Source: Microbacterium lemovicicum
Lineage (GTDB): Bacteria; Actinomycetota; Actinomycetes; Actinomycetales; Microbacteriaceae
Assembly: GCF_003991875.1 (NCBI RefSeq)
Contig: NZ_CP031423.1
Coordinates: 1,178,001 to 1,242,000 of the forward strand
Direction: 5' to 3'
DNA length: 64,000 bases
This document shows positions 39,766-50,516 of the stretch, piece after piece. The notes beneath the pieces were generated by a model. The model did no database searches and was not told the origin of the DNA. It was given only the letters and a program-made list of their open reading frames with translations. The position numbers and the translations under genes were made by a program. Positions within the stretch are counted from its first letter, which is position 1. Each line of letters begins with the position of its first letter.

Positions 39766-39771
39766 AGCCTA
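39766..39771 (-). promoter_or_regulatory. -10 box (TAGGCT) of a leaderless serine hydrolase promoter
   Basis: On the minus strand TAGGCT ends 7 bases before ATG 39759. The region is shared with the divergent DUF1905 gene, whose own -10 candidate TAAGGT is at 39786-39791. Confidence 0.55.
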
Positions 39772-39809
39772 GGAGACCGTCGCGATAAGGTGCTCTGCGT
39801 GAGGCCCGC

Positions 39810-40106
39810 GTGAACATCGACTTCGACGACGTCGTCTTCCTCTGGAAGGCTCGCACCGATTCGGACTGGTTCTTCACCGCCGTCCCGGCCGAGCTCAGCG
39901 AGCTGATCCGCGAGATCCCGCGCCCGACGCGCGGCTTCGGCTCCGTCCGCGTCGACGCCCGTGTCGGGCTGTCCGCCTGGCGGACCTCGATCTTCCCGAG
40001 CGCCGACGGGCGCTACTGGCTCCCGCTCAAGCGCTCGGTCCGCGACGCGGAGCACCTGGTCGAAGACGGTCCGGTCTCCGTCGCGCTCAAGATCCTCGAC
40101 GCCTGA
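39810..40106 (+). CDS. DUF1905 domain protein
   Basis: A 98-aa protein that is essentially one DUF1905 domain (FLWKARTDSDWFFTAVPAEL, then GFGSVRVDARVGLSAWRTSIF, and YWLPLKRSVRDAEHL). The domain is a small beta barrel of unknown role, often fused to a YdeI-type domain. The GTG start at 39810 is chosen because an earlier GTG (39799) meets a stop after four codons. Confidence 0.8.
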   Translation: MNIDFDDVVFLWKARTDSDWFFTAVPAELSELIREIPRPTRGFGSVRVDARVGLSAWRTSIFPSADGRYWLPLKRSVRDAEHLVEDGPVSVALKILDA

Positions 40107-40158
40107 CGACGGGCGGATCGGGCGCTGTCAAGCACGCGAGACCTGCGCGGCCGCCCGA

Positions 40159-40164
40159 TAGCCT
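40159..40164 (+). promoter_or_regulatory. -10 box (TAGCCT) before the YihY gene
   Basis: TAGCCT ends 8 bases before ATG 40172, and no ribosome binding site is present, so leaderless translation is likely. Confidence 0.5.
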
Positions 40165-40171
40165 GAAGCGC

Positions 40172-41254
40172 ATGGCCGAGGCATCCCCATCGCCCGCACT
40201 GATCCCCCGAGTGATCGCCCGCGCGCTCACTCTCACACCCGTTCGGGTGTTCCTGCTCTACGGGGAGCGCCGCGGGCCGATGCTCGCCGACAGCATCACC
40301 TACCGCACGCTGTTCAGCGTCTTCGCCGGCGTGCTCCTCGGCTTCTCCGTCGCCGCCGTCTGGCTGGCCGGCAACCCCGTCGCGTGGCAGGCGCTCATCG
40401 ACGCCGTGGACAGCGCCATCCCCGGTCTGGTCGGGGAGGGCGGCGTCATCGACCCGGACGCGATCAAGGCGCCCACGGGCTTCACCGTGGCCGGCGTGAT
40501 CGCCCTCATCGGTCTGCTGGGTGCGGCGATCGGAGCGATCGGCTCGCTGCGCACGGCCATCCGGCTCATCGCCGGGAAGGTGCACGACGACACGCTGCCC
40601 GTCATCGTGATGGGCCGCAATCTGCTGCTGGCCATCGCCCTCGGCGGCGCTCTCGCGGTCTCGGCGGCCGCGACGTTCCTCGCGACCGCGGGCATCGGCA
40701 TCCTGACAGACCTGCTGGGGTTCGATGAGACATCGCCTGCGGCGGTCATCGGCACCCGCGCCGTCTCGGTGCTGGCCGTCTTCCTCCTCGACGCGATCGT
40801 CGTCGCGGTGATGTTCCGCACCCTCTCCGGCACGCGCCCCCCGCGTCGCGCTCTGCTCACGGGCGCGGTGATCGGCGGCATCGGCCTCACCGTGCTGCAG
40901 CAGCTGTCGGGCCTGTTCGTCGGCGGCGCCACGTCCAACCCGCTGCTGGGCGTCTTCGCGACGCTCATCGCGCTGCTGCTGTGGATCAACCTCAGCGCGC
41001 AGGTGATCCTCATCGCCTCCGCCTGGATCGTCGTCACGATGGCGCAGGAGAGCGACCGCGTGCACGAGCGGTTCGGCGCCGCGACCTTCGTGCAGCGTCG
41101 GGTGCGTCAGGCGGAGGCCTCGGTGCGCGTCGCCACCGACGAGCTGCAGGCCGCCCGCACCGCCGAGTCCGCCGAGCGCGCGGCGATGGAGAAGGCTGCG
41201 GCGAAGGCGGCCGAGAAGGAGGCCGCGAAAGCCGCGGAGAAGACGTCCGGCTGA
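40172..41254 (+). CDS. YihY/virulence factor BrkB family membrane protein
   Basis: A 360-aa membrane protein with six hydrophobic segments. The YihY family start LLYGERRGPMLADSITYRTLFS is clear, as is the closing WINLSAQVILIASAWIVV. A charged, Ala/Glu/Lys-rich C-terminal coil (about residues 325-360, AAAKAAEKEAAKAAEK) extends into the cytoplasm. The family was once called RNase BN by mistake, and its real function is not established. Confidence 0.85.
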   Translation: MAEASPSPALIPRVIARALTLTPVRVFLLYGERRGPMLADSITYRTLFSVFAGVLLGFSVAAVWLAGNPVAWQALIDAVDSAIPGLVGEGGVIDPDAIKAPTGFTVAGVIALIGLLGAAIGAIGSLRTAIRLIAGKVHDDTLPVIVMGRNLLLAIALGGALAVSAAATFLATAGIGILTDLLGFDETSPAAVIGTRAVSVLAVFLLDAIVVAVMFRTLSGTRPPRRALLTGAVIGGIGLTVLQQLSGLFVGGATSNPLLGVFATLIALLLWINLSAQVILIASAWIVVTMAQESDRVHERFGAATFVQRRVRQAEASVRVATDELQAARTAESAERAAMEKAAAKAAEKEAAKAAEKTSG

Positions 41255-41329
41255 CGCGTCCCGTCGGTCCGCCGGCGATGAGTTCTCCACAGAGGAGCGG
41301 ATGCCGCACCGCACGCTGCCTGCGGCGGT

Positions 41330-41335
41330 CACACT
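41330..41335 (+). promoter_or_regulatory. -10-like box (CACACT) before the prepilin peptidase gene
   Basis: CACACT ends 7 bases before ATG 41342. The hexamer is weak, but the spacing matches the leaderless class. Confidence 0.35.
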
Positions 41336-41341
41336 GAAGCG

Positions 41342-41836
41342 ATGTCCCCGCCCGACGCGCTCGCCGGCGTCGCGGTGCTCCTGTCGTACGCCTGGCTGGC
41401 GGCCGCGAGCGTGGTCCTCACCGTGGTCGACGTGCGGACGCACCGGCTCCCGGACCGCGTCGTGCTGCCGGGCTACGCCGTCGGGATCGTCCTGTTCGCC
41501 ATCGCCGCGGCGCTGACGAACGACCCCGGGCCGCTGCTGCGTGCCGTCGTCGCGGGGGCGGCGCTATTCACCGGCTTCCTGCTGCTGCGGGTCGTCAACA
41601 CCGCCGGCCTGGGCGGAGGCGACGTCAAGCTCGCCGGCGTGCTGGGGCTCTTCCTCGGCCGGATCGGCTGGGACGCCGTGCTCACCGGGCTCGTGGTCGC
41701 CTTCCTGATCGGCGGCGTCTCCGCGCTCGTCCTTCTCGCCCTGCGGCGGGCGCGGCGCTCCACGGCGCTGCCGTTCGGACCGTTCCTGCTCGCGGGCGCA
41801 TGGTGCGGCATCCTCACCGCCGTCGTCGTCGCGTGA
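41342..41836 (+). CDS. A24-family prepilin peptidase, minimal form
   Basis: A 164-aa membrane aspartyl protease with four to five helices. The two catalytic aspartates are visible in VVDVRTHRLPDRVV (first) and GLGGGDVKLAGVLGLFLG (second, the GGGD motif). The N-terminal Cys-rich methyltransferase domain of larger PilD proteins is missing, as in FlaK/TadV/CpaA-type enzymes. No pilin or Tad genes lie nearby, so its substrate genes are elsewhere. Confidence 0.85.
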   Translation: MSPPDALAGVAVLLSYAWLAAASVVLTVVDVRTHRLPDRVVLPGYAVGIVLFAIAAALTNDPGPLLRAVVAGAALFTGFLLLRVVNTAGLGGGDVKLAGVLGLFLGRIGWDAVLTGLVVAFLIGGVSALVLLALRRARRSTALPFGPFLLAGAWCGILTAVVVA

Positions 41837-41861
41837 TCCGCCGCCGGGAGGCGAACCTGCC

Positions 41862-42593
41862 TCAGCGGGCGAAGCGCTCCGTGAAGGTGCGGAGCATCCG
41901 CGCGGTGTGCTCGACGGGCGCGCGACGCACGGCGGCGAGAGTCAGCTCGAGTTCGTCGGCGGCGAAGTATCCGAAGTCGGCGTACGCGTGGATGCGCGTG
42001 GTGATGCCGTCGACGTCCAGCTCGGGGTGGAACTGCGTGGCGTAGACATTGCGTCCGACGCGGAACATCTGGACCGGACAGGCGGGGGAGGACGCCAGGA
42101 GGACGGCGTGCTCCGGGAGCACCCGGATGGCCTCCTTGTGCCCGACGAATGCGGTGAACTCGGCCGGCATCCCCGCGAGGATCGGGTCGTAGACACCCGC
42201 CTCGGTGAGCGTCACCGGCACGACACTGATCGGCTCGGAGTGCGTGCGGTCGATGATCGCGCCCTGGTGCGCGCCGAGGGTCCCCACGCCGTAGCAGGCG
42301 CCGAGGAACGGGAAGTCCCGCCGCACGACGCGGTCGAGGAGCGTCGAGAACTCGGCTTCGACGCGCAGCTGCACCGGCGACTTCTTCTCCGCCGGGTCCG
42401 ACGCGTTGAAAGGCCCTCCGCCCACGAAGATGCCGGAGATCTCGTCGAAGTCGAAGCGCGGCATCCGCGTCGCCTCCACCCGCACCCGCACGAGCTCCGA
42501 CGGCTGCAGACCGGTGCCGCGCAGGAAGAGCTCGTACTCCTCGTCGGCCGGCCCGTCCTCGGCGCGCGTCGCCAGCAGCACGAAGGGTTTCAC
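41862..42593 (-). CDS. Class I glutamine amidotransferase-like protein
   Basis: A 243-aa GATase1 domain protein similar to the glutaminase part of GMP synthase. The nucleophile elbow is PFLGACYGVGTLGAHQG and the His-Glu pair is in YATQFHPELDVDG. It has no synthetase domain, so it may hydrolyse glutamine-like amides or serve an unknown partner. The GTG start at 42593 is 7 bases after TATCGT on the minus strand, a leaderless arrangement. Confidence 0.85.
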   Translation of the reverse strand: MKPFVLLATRAEDGPADEEYELFLRGTGLQPSELVRVRVEATRMPRFDFDEISGIFVGGGPFNASDPAEKKSPVQLRVEAEFSTLLDRVVRRDFPFLGACYGVGTLGAHQGAIIDRTHSEPISVVPVTLTEAGVYDPILAGMPAEFTAFVGHKEAIRVLPEHAVLLASSPACPVQMFRVGRNVYATQFHPELDVDGITTRIHAYADFGYFAADELELTLAAVRRAPVEHTARMLRTFTERFAR

Positions 42594-42599
42594 CCCCTC

Positions 42600-42605
42600 A
42601 CGATA
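42600..42605 (-). promoter_or_regulatory. -10 box (TATCGT) of a leaderless amidotransferase promoter
   Basis: On the minus strand TATCGT ends 7 bases before GTG 42593. It is divergent from glgP. Confidence 0.45.
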
Positions 42606-42714
42606 GCCGCGGGGGAGCGGGCTCCCGCGCGGCGCGGATCGGGCTCTCCGTCACCAGCGTGTTAACTTCCCCCGTGCGACAGGTGAATCATTCGCGGGCG
42701 CCACCGGCGGTCTG

Positions 42715-42720
42715 TACCTT
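42715..42720 (+). promoter_or_regulatory. -10 box (TACCTT) of a leaderless glgP promoter
   Basis: TACCTT ends 7 bases before the glgP GTG at 42727, and there is no ribosome binding site. No convincing -35 is seen. Confidence 0.5.
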
Positions 42721-42726
42721 CGTACT

Positions 42727-45267
<2,541 letters not shown>

Positions 45268-45293
45268 GCGCCTCCGGCCTAGCACGGAGAGCT

Positions 45294-45321
45294 CGCCGGC
45301 GCACGCTCCCGTGCGCCGGCG
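45294..45321 (+). terminator. glgP terminator hairpin
   Basis: An 11-bp perfect stem (45294-45304 with 45311-45321) with a 6-nt loop, 26 bases after the glgP stop. The -10 box of the next gene begins 11 bases later. Confidence 0.7.
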
Positions 45322-45331
45322 GCGCTCGGTC

Positions 45332-45337
45332 TACGCT
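45332..45337 (+). promoter_or_regulatory. -10 box (TACGCT) before the 77-aa gene
   Basis: TACGCT ends 7 bases before ATG 45344, another leaderless-type start. Confidence 0.5.
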
Positions 45338-45343
45338 GGATCC

Positions 45344-45577
45344 ATGACAATCGCACGACTGCACGGCGGCCCGCTCGACGGACAGGTTCTCCCCCTGGAG
45401 AGCCCCGACCTCGATTCGCTCATCGTCCCTTACAGCGAGACGCAGGTCGTCTACGAGCGCAAGGGCGATCTGGAGAACACCGGCACGGACGACGGCCCCA
45501 CCGAGGCCCAGTTCTGGTTCATCGAGTCCGAGGACGTCATCGACCCCTACAGCGACGAACCGCGTGACCGTCGCTGA
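45344..45577 (+). CDS. Conserved small acidic protein, unknown function
   Basis: A 77-aa acidic protein starting MTIARLHGGPLDGQVLPLES, rich in Asp, Glu and Pro. The GGPLDGQ start resembles small uncharacterised response-type proteins found in actinobacteria and phages. There is no membrane segment or Cys. It overlaps the CYTH gene by 14 bases, so both are probably expressed together. A function cannot be assigned. Confidence 0.7.
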   Translation: MTIARLHGGPLDGQVLPLESPDLDSLIVPYSETQVVYERKGDLENTGTDDGPTEAQFWFIESEDVIDPYSDEPRDRR

Positions 45578-46220
45578 CGAGCCCGTCCCCGACCGCACCG
45601 GTGAGCCGGTGCGGTCGCTCGAGGTGGAGCGCACCTACGACGTCGACGCGTCGACCGCCCTGCCCGACTGGCACGACATCCCCGGCGTCGCCGAGGTGAT
45701 GCCCGAGGAGATCCGCGAACTCGACGCGCGGTACCTCGACACCGAGGAGCTGCACCTCGCGCACGCCGGCTACGCGCTGCGTCGCCGCACCGGGGGACAC
45801 GACGCCGGGTGGCACATCAAGGGGCCGCTCATCGACGGCGCGCGTGTGGAGACCGCCTGGCCGCTCGGCATCGACCCCGACGAGGACGTCCCCGATGCGG
45901 TGCGCGCCGAGATCCACAAGGTCACGGATTCTGCGCTGCACCCGCTCGCACGCGTCGAGAACTCGCGCGTGCCCACCGCGCTCCGCGCGGCGGACGGCGG
46001 GCTGATCGCCGAGTTCGTGGACGACCACGTGCGCGGCTCCGACCTGCGCGGCGACACCGTCCGCGAGTGGCGCGAATGGGAGGTCGAGCTCGGTCCCGCC
46101 GCCCCGGCCGACCCGGCCGAGCGGGAGGAGCTGTTCGCCGCCATCGAGAGCGCGATCATCGCGGCGGGCGGCCGGCCCGCCGGACCTTCGTCGAAGCTCG
46201 GCCGCACCCTCGGACGCTGA
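45564..46220 (+). CDS. CYTH domain protein
   Basis: A 218-aa protein of the CYTH/triphosphate tunnel metalloenzyme superfamily. The N-terminus SLEVERTYDVDAST carries the ExExK-like motif in a variant form (EVER-TY). DARYLDTEELHLAHAGYALRRRTGG and GWHIKGPLIDGARVETAWPL follow the family pattern of charged tunnel residues. Probable substrates are inorganic triphosphate or nucleotides. The GTG at 45564 overlaps the small protein gene. Confidence 0.82.
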   Translation: MTVADEPVPDRTGEPVRSLEVERTYDVDASTALPDWHDIPGVAEVMPEEIRELDARYLDTEELHLAHAGYALRRRTGGHDAGWHIKGPLIDGARVETAWPLGIDPDEDVPDAVRAEIHKVTDSALHPLARVENSRVPTALRAADGGLIAEFVDDHVRGSDLRGDTVREWREWEVELGPAAPADPAEREELFAAIESAIIAAGGRPAGPSSKLGRTLGR

Positions 46221-46226
46221 GACCGA

Positions 46227-46265
46227 GAAACGCCCCGGCTGTCCGATGGACGGCCGGGGCGTTTC
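46227..46265. terminator. Bidirectional terminator between the CYTH gene and lpd
   Basis: A strong hairpin with arms GAAACGCCCCGGC and GCCGGGGCGTTTC (46227-46239 with 46253-46265) plus an inner 4-bp stem. The A/T-rich ends give short T-tracts in both directions. Confidence 0.8.
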
Positions 46266-46312
46266 GCATCTGCGCCCGCGTCAGCGGGGCACAGCGTTCG
46301 ATCAGTCCGCGA

Positions 46313-47713
46313 TCACAGGTTGATCATGTGGCCGGCGAGGCCGTGGAAGGCCTCCTGCACGGCCTCGGAGAGCGTGGGGTGCGTGTGCACGTTGCGCGCC
46401 GTCTCCAGCGCGGTCAGGTCCCACTTCTGCGCGAGCGTCAGCTCGGGCAGGAGCTCCGACACGTCGGGTCCGATGAGGTGGCCGCCGAGCAGCTCGAGGT
46501 GCTCGCCGTCGGCGATCAGCTTGACGAATCCGATCGGCTCGCCGAGCCCGTTCGCCTTGCCGTTGGCGCTGAAGGGGAACTTGGCGACCTTGACGTCGTA
46601 GCCGGCGTCGCGCGCCTGCTGCTCGGTGAGGCCGAAGGACGCGATCTGCGGCGAGCAGAACGTCGCGCGGGGCATCATCCGGTAGTCGCCCAGCGGCATC
46701 GTCTCGGCCTTGCCGATGGTCTCGGCCGCCACGATTCCCTGCGCCTCGGCCACGTGGGCGAGCTGCAGCTTCGCGGTGACGTCGCCGATCGCGTAGATAT
46801 GCGGGACGTTCGTGCGCATGTAGTCGTCGATCGCGATGGCGCCGCGGTCGGTGAGGGCGACGCCCGTCTTGTCGAGGCCGTAGCCGTCGACGTTCGCGGC
46901 GAAGCCGATCGACATCAGCACGCGGTCGGTGTCGACGGACTGGGTCTCACCGCCGCCGTTGGGCGTGTAGGTGACGGTGACGTGGTCGCCGTGGTCGGTG
47001 ACCGTCTCTACCTTGGTGGAGGTCAGGATCTCGACGCCGTACTTCTTGTACTGGCGGGCGATCTCCTTCGACACGTCGGCGTCCTCGTTGGGGAGCGCGC
47101 GGTCGAGGAACTCGATGATGGTGACCTTGACGCCGTAGTTCACCATCACGAAGGCGAACTCCATGCCGATGGCGCCCGCCCCGACGATGACGATCGACTC
47201 GGGGAGGTCGCGGTTGAGGATCTGCTCCTCGTAGGTCACGACGTTCTCGCTCAGGGTGACGCCCGGCAGCAGCCGGACGGTGGAGCCCGTCGAGATGATC
47301 GCGTTGTCGAACGTGACGCGCTCCGAGGAGCCGTCGGTCATCACGACGTCGATGGTGTTCGCGTCGGCGAACGTTCCACGGCCCTCGTATTCGGTGACCT
47401 TGTTCTTCTTCATCAGGTAGTGAATGCCCTTGACATGGGTGTCCGCGACCTTCCGGCTGCGATCCCACGCGACGCCGAAGTCGAAGTGCACCTCGCCGGA
47501 GATGCCGAAGAGATCCGCCTGGTCGTGGAAGACGTGGGCGAGATCGGCGTTGCGCAGCAGCGCCTTCGAGGGGATGCAGCCGACGTTCAGGCACACACCG
47601 CCCCAGTACTTCTCTTCGATGATGGCGACGGAAAGACCGAGCTGGGCGCTGCGAACGGCCGCGACATAACCGCCGGGGCCGGCGCCGAGGATAGCGACGT
47701 CGTAGTGAGGCAT
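46313..47713 (-). CDS. lpdA: Dihydrolipoyl dehydrogenase
   Basis: A 466-aa flavoprotein, the E3 subunit of the pyruvate and 2-oxoglutarate dehydrogenase complexes. FAD motif [20 protein letters not shown] is at the N-terminus, the redox disulfide motif is [18 protein letters not shown], the NAD motif [19 protein letters not shown] is central, and [19 protein letters not shown] (His-Glu pair) is near the end. TAGGCT ends 7 bases before the ATG, so the start is probably leaderless. It stands alone, away from E1/E2. Confidence 0.96.
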   Translation of the reverse strand: MPHYDVAILGAGPGGYVAAVRSAQLGLSVAIIEEKYWGGVCLNVGCIPSKALLRNADLAHVFHDQADLFGISGEVHFDFGVAWDRSRKVADTHVKGIHYLMKKNKVTEYEGRGTFADANTIDVVMTDGSSERVTFDNAIISTGSTVRLLPGVTLSENVVTYEEQILNRDLPESIVIVGAGAIGMEFAFVMVNYGVKVTIIEFLDRALPNEDADVSKEIARQYKKYGVEILTSTKVETVTDHGDHVTVTYTPNGGGETQSVDTDRVLMSIGFAANVDGYGLDKTGVALTDRGAIAIDDYMRTNVPHIYAIGDVTAKLQLAHVAEAQGIVAAETIGKAETMPLGDYRMMPRATFCSPQIASFGLTEQQARDAGYDVKVAKFPFSANGKANGLGEPIGFVKLIADGEHLELLGGHLIGPDVSELLPELTLAQKWDLTALETARNVHTHPTLSEAVQEAFHGLAGHMINL

Positions 47714-47719
47714 GCCTCC

Positions 47720-47725
47720 AGCCTA
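47720..47725 (-). promoter_or_regulatory. -10 box (TAGGCT) of a leaderless lpdA promoter
   Basis: On the minus strand TAGGCT ends 7 bases before the lpdA ATG. The GGAGG between them is too close to the ATG (one base away) to act as a ribosome binding site. Confidence 0.5.
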
Positions 47726-47774
47726 GTGCTCGGGAGGCATGCCGGAATCGGCCTGTGGCGCCGCCGAAACGCGG

Positions 47775-48440
47775 TCAGCGCGAGGTCGAGGACTGCCCGC
47801 GCGCCCGCCCGACGAGCACCGCTACGAGCGCGCCGCCCGCAGCCACGAGGACGATCCCGCCGATGATCCACGGCCACGGGGGCGTGCCCTCGGAGTCGCC
47901 CGCGGCGTCGACCGTCGTCGCCGACGGCGAGGGTGCCGCCTCCACCGCTTCGGTGGCGCTCGGAGCGGGACTCACCGCCGTGGTGGCCGCCGGGGTGGCG
48001 GTGGGCGTGGGGGCAGGTGCGGCCGCGGCCACCGTGAAGTCGAGCTCCCCGGAGATCGGGTGGCCGTCGCTGGAGACGACCCGCCACAGCACGGTGACGG
48101 CGCCGCCGGCGGAGGCTGCGGCGGAATCGACGGCCTGGGTCACCGTCGTGCCGGCGACGGCGGGCCCACCGGAGGAGAGGGAGGTGCCCGCGGCATCCGT
48201 GATCTGCACCTCGGTCGCCCCCGGATCTGCCAGCAGCTCGCCGCTGAAGGTGAGGGTGAGCTGCGCGGGGGCGGCGTCGAGGGTCGCACCGGCGGCGGGG
48301 TCCGTCGAGACGAGCTCGTCGTGCGCACTGGCGGGCGCGGCGACGAGCACTCCGCCGACCATCCCGCCGAGCACGAGGAGCGCAGCGGCCACGACGGAGG
48401 CGAGAAGGCGCGGGCGACGGGTGGGGGAGTGGTGCGGCAT
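47775..48440 (-). CDS. CopC-domain secreted/membrane-anchored protein
   Basis: A 221-aa protein with a signal peptide (about 40 residues ending in APASA before HDELV). A CopC domain follows, with the mature N-terminal His as expected for a copper ligand, then LLADPGATEV and WRVVSSDGHPISGELDFTV with a second His. A Pro/Ala/Thr linker and a C-terminal TM segment (PWIIGGIVLVAAGGALVAVLV) end in a positive tail. It is therefore probably anchored outside the membrane and binds copper. No CopD/YcnJ or YcnI gene is adjacent. Confidence 0.85.
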   Translation of the reverse strand: MPHHSPTRRPRLLASVVAAALLVLGGMVGGVLVAAPASAHDELVSTDPAAGATLDAAPAQLTLTFSGELLADPGATEVQITDAAGTSLSSGGPAVAGTTVTQAVDSAAASAGGAVTVLWRVVSSDGHPISGELDFTVAAAAPAPTPTATPAATTAVSPAPSATEAVEAAPSPSATTVDAAGDSEGTPPWPWIIGGIVLVAAGGALVAVLVGRARGQSSTSR

Positions 48441-48562
48441 CCGTTCAGGCTACCGGCGCCACCTCCGCGCCAGTTGGATGGGGGACACACGCCGGAAGCG
48501 GCCCGCCGCACTCGACACGGCGGCTCTCCACTCAGTAGGTTCGGATACTCGACAGGCTTCGT

Positions 48563-48598
48563 CACGTGCGTCGCGGAGCATCCTCCGCGACGCACGTG
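48563..48598. other. Orphan 16-bp perfect hairpin between divergent genes
   Basis: Arms 48563-48578 and 48583-48598 are perfectly complementary, with a CATC loop. The genes on both sides (copC minus, garA plus) start away from it, so it ends no known gene. The rest of the 256-base gap holds a TAGGTT at 48536-48541 and the garA promoter. Confidence 0.65.
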
Positions 48599-48670
48599 CA
48601 CATCAGAGGGACGTCCGGACTCAGAGCCTCCTCACCCGCCACCGCCGTCGAGGCGGGGTGGGCGATCGGC

Positions 48671-48676
48671 TAGTCT
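48671..48676 (+). promoter_or_regulatory. -10 box (TAGTCT) of the garA promoter
   Basis: TAGTCT lies 21 bases before GTG 48697, giving a short leader containing the ribosome binding site GAAGGAGG. Confidence 0.55.
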
Positions 48677-48696
48677 GGATGCGAAGGAGGTACGCC

Positions 48697-49194
48697 GTGG
48701 AGGACAACCGCACACCCGGACCGGAGGACATCCGGCGAGGCGCCGACGCCGGCTCTCCCGACGCGCCCACCGACGTCACGCAGACGTTCGGGCACGACTC
48801 CGACCTGTCGTTCGTGCCGTTCGGCGCCGACCTCAACGAGGCGGAGATCGAGGCCATCGGAGCGCTGCCCTCCCAGGCCGCGCTGCTGCTCGTGCGCTCC
48901 GGTCCGACGGCCGGCGCCCGGTACCTGCTCGACACCGACGTGACGACCGTGGGCCGTCATCCCGAGGCCGACATCTTCTTCGATGACGTCACCGTCTCGC
49001 GCCGTCACGCCGAGATCACCCGCGACGGTGCCTCGTTCGAGATCGTCGATCAGCGCTCGCTCAACGGCACCTACGTGAACGGGGAGCGCGTCGATCGCGC
49101 GTCACTCGTCAACGGCGCCGAGGTGCGCATCGGCAAGTTCCGTCTCAACTTCTTCGTCTCGCCCGCCGACCTTCCGCTGCACGCGGAAGGCTGA
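48697..49194 (+). CDS. garA: GarA/OdhI-type FHA regulator of 2-oxoglutarate metabolism
   Basis: A 165-aa FHA-domain protein. The C-terminal FHA domain reads LLVRSGPTAGARYLLDTDVT, VGRHPEADIFFDDVTVSRRH and RSLNGTYVNGERVD, very like mycobacterial GarA and corynebacterial OdhI. The N-terminal tail includes DVTQTFGHDS, a threonine-containing segment where Ser/Thr kinases phosphorylate the homologues. In those, the unphosphorylated form inhibits 2-oxoglutarate dehydrogenase and glutamate dehydrogenase. It is followed directly by ftsR. A PASTA kinase, a possible regulator, is at the far end of the window. Confidence 0.9.
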   Translation: MEDNRTPGPEDIRRGADAGSPDAPTDVTQTFGHDSDLSFVPFGADLNEAEIEAIGALPSQAALLLVRSGPTAGARYLLDTDVTTVGRHPEADIFFDDVTVSRRHAEITRDGASFEIVDQRSLNGTYVNGERVDRASLVNGAEVRIGKFRLNFFVSPADLPLHAEG

Positions 49195-49877
49195 TGCCGG
49201 CGGCCTCCGCCCGCGAACGTTCGTCGTCCGCGGGTCTTCTCAGCATCGGCCAGGTGCTGGCCCGGCTGACCCCGGAGTTCCCCTCCCTCACCTCGAGCAA
49301 GCTCCGCTTCCTCGAGGTCCAGGGGATCGTGACGCCCACGCGCACCGAGTCGGGCTACCGCAAGTTCTCGCAGGCCGACGTCGATCGGCTGCGTCTCGCG
49401 CTCACCCTCCAGCGCGACCACTACCTGCCGCTCCTCGTCATCCGCGACTACCTCGCCGACGTCGACGCCGGCCGCGACCCGGCCCCGCCCACCGCGATGC
49501 CCTCGATCGTGCCCGCGCCGCGTCGCTACCGCCGCGAGGAGCTCCTGACGGCGGCCGGCGCGTCGCCGCAGCTGCTCAACGACGCCGTCAGCACCGGTGT
49601 GCTGGGCGCCGACGCGTACACCGATCAATCGGTCGCCATCCTGCGCGCCCTCGTGGCACTCGACCGCCACGGTATCGAGCCGCGCCACGTGCGCACCCTG
49701 CGGCAGAGCGCCGAGCGCGAAGTCGCGCTGATCGAATCCGCGCTCTCCGCACTCCTGCGTCGGACGGATGCCGCGTCCCGCGCGCGCGTCAGCGATCTGG
49801 GCCCTGAACTGGCCAAACGTCTCGACGAGCTGCGCGGGATCTACGTGCGCGCCTCGCTCGAGCGACTGCTGTCCTAG
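49194..49877 (+). CDS. ftsR: MerR-family regulator FtsR (Rv1828-type)
   Basis: A 227-aa MerR-like protein. The N-terminal winged helix starts LSIGQVLARLTPEFPSLTSS, followed by KLRFLEVQGIVTPTRTESGYR. It lacks metal-binding Cys residues. The corynebacterial homologue activates ftsZ and links growth to division. The ATG overlaps the garA stop by one base, so it is co-transcribed with garA as in mycobacteria. Confidence 0.88.
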   Translation: MPAASARERSSSAGLLSIGQVLARLTPEFPSLTSSKLRFLEVQGIVTPTRTESGYRKFSQADVDRLRLALTLQRDHYLPLLVIRDYLADVDAGRDPAPPTAMPSIVPAPRRYRREELLTAAGASPQLLNDAVSTGVLGADAYTDQSVAILRALVALDRHGIEPRHVRTLRQSAEREVALIESALSALLRRTDAASRARVSDLGPELAKRLDELRGIYVRASLERLLS

Positions 49878-49932
49878 CGCGACACGCCGACGCCGACGAC
49901 CCGATGTCGTTGCCCGGCCGCCCGGGCTGATC

Positions 49933-49938
49933 TAGCGT
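49933..49938 (+). promoter_or_regulatory. -10 box (TAGCGT) of the second merR promoter
   Basis: TAGCGT is 33 bases before ATG 49971. The transcript would carry a strong ribosome binding site (GAGGAGGA), so this gene can be expressed apart from garA-ftsR. Confidence 0.5.
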
Positions 49939-49970
49939 GGGCACTACCCGAACCGATGAGGAGGACGCGT

Positions 49971-50516
49971 ATGACCGCTCCCGAAGCGGCCGGCGACACA
50001 CCGTTCGCCGCCGATCTCCTCTTCACCGACGGCTTGCCCGCGATGGATGACGAAGTGGGCTACCGCGGCGCTCAGGCCGCACGCGCCGCCGGCATCACCT
50101 ACCGTCAGCTCGACTACTGGGCCCGCACGGAGCTCGTCGAGCCCACCGTGCGCGGTGCCAGCGGCTCCGGTTCGCAGCGCCTCTACGGTTTTCGCGACAT
50201 CCTCGTGCTGAAGCTCGTCAAGCGTCTCCTCGACACCGGCATCTCGCTGCAGCAGATCCGCGTGGCCGTCGATCAGCTCCGCGCCGCCGGCATCCGCGAC
50301 CTCGCCGGCACGACGCTCATGAGCGACGGCGCATCGGTCTACCTCTGCACGTCCAACGACGAGGTCATCGACCTCGTCAGCCGCGGTCAGGGCGTCTTCG
50401 GCATCGCCGTGGGCAAGGTCCTCCGCGAGGTCGAGTCGACCCTCGTCGACTTCGACGCCCAGGTGCCCGACGCGGTCGACGAGCTCGCCGCCCGCCGCGC
50501 GGTGCGCTCGGCCTGA
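49971..50516 (+). CDS. MerR-family regulator (Rv1830-type)
   Basis: A 181-aa MerR-like regulator. YRGAQAARAAGITYRQLDYWARTELVEP is the DNA-binding helix-turn-helix plus wing start, then SQRLYGFRDILVLKLVKRLL and an effector part without metal-binding Cys. It corresponds to Rv1830 (ResR/McdR), a cell-cycle-linked regulator in mycobacteria. The DUF151 bifunctional nuclease gene normally between the two merR genes is absent here. ATG 49971 is preferred over 49956 because it follows GAGGAGGA. Confidence 0.87.
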   Translation: MTAPEAAGDTPFAADLLFTDGLPAMDDEVGYRGAQAARAAGITYRQLDYWARTELVEPTVRGASGSGSQRLYGFRDILVLKLVKRLLDTGISLQQIRVAVDQLRAAGIRDLAGTTLMSDGASVYLCTSNDEVIDLVSRGQGVFGIAVGKVLREVESTLVDFDAQVPDAVDELAARRAVRSA

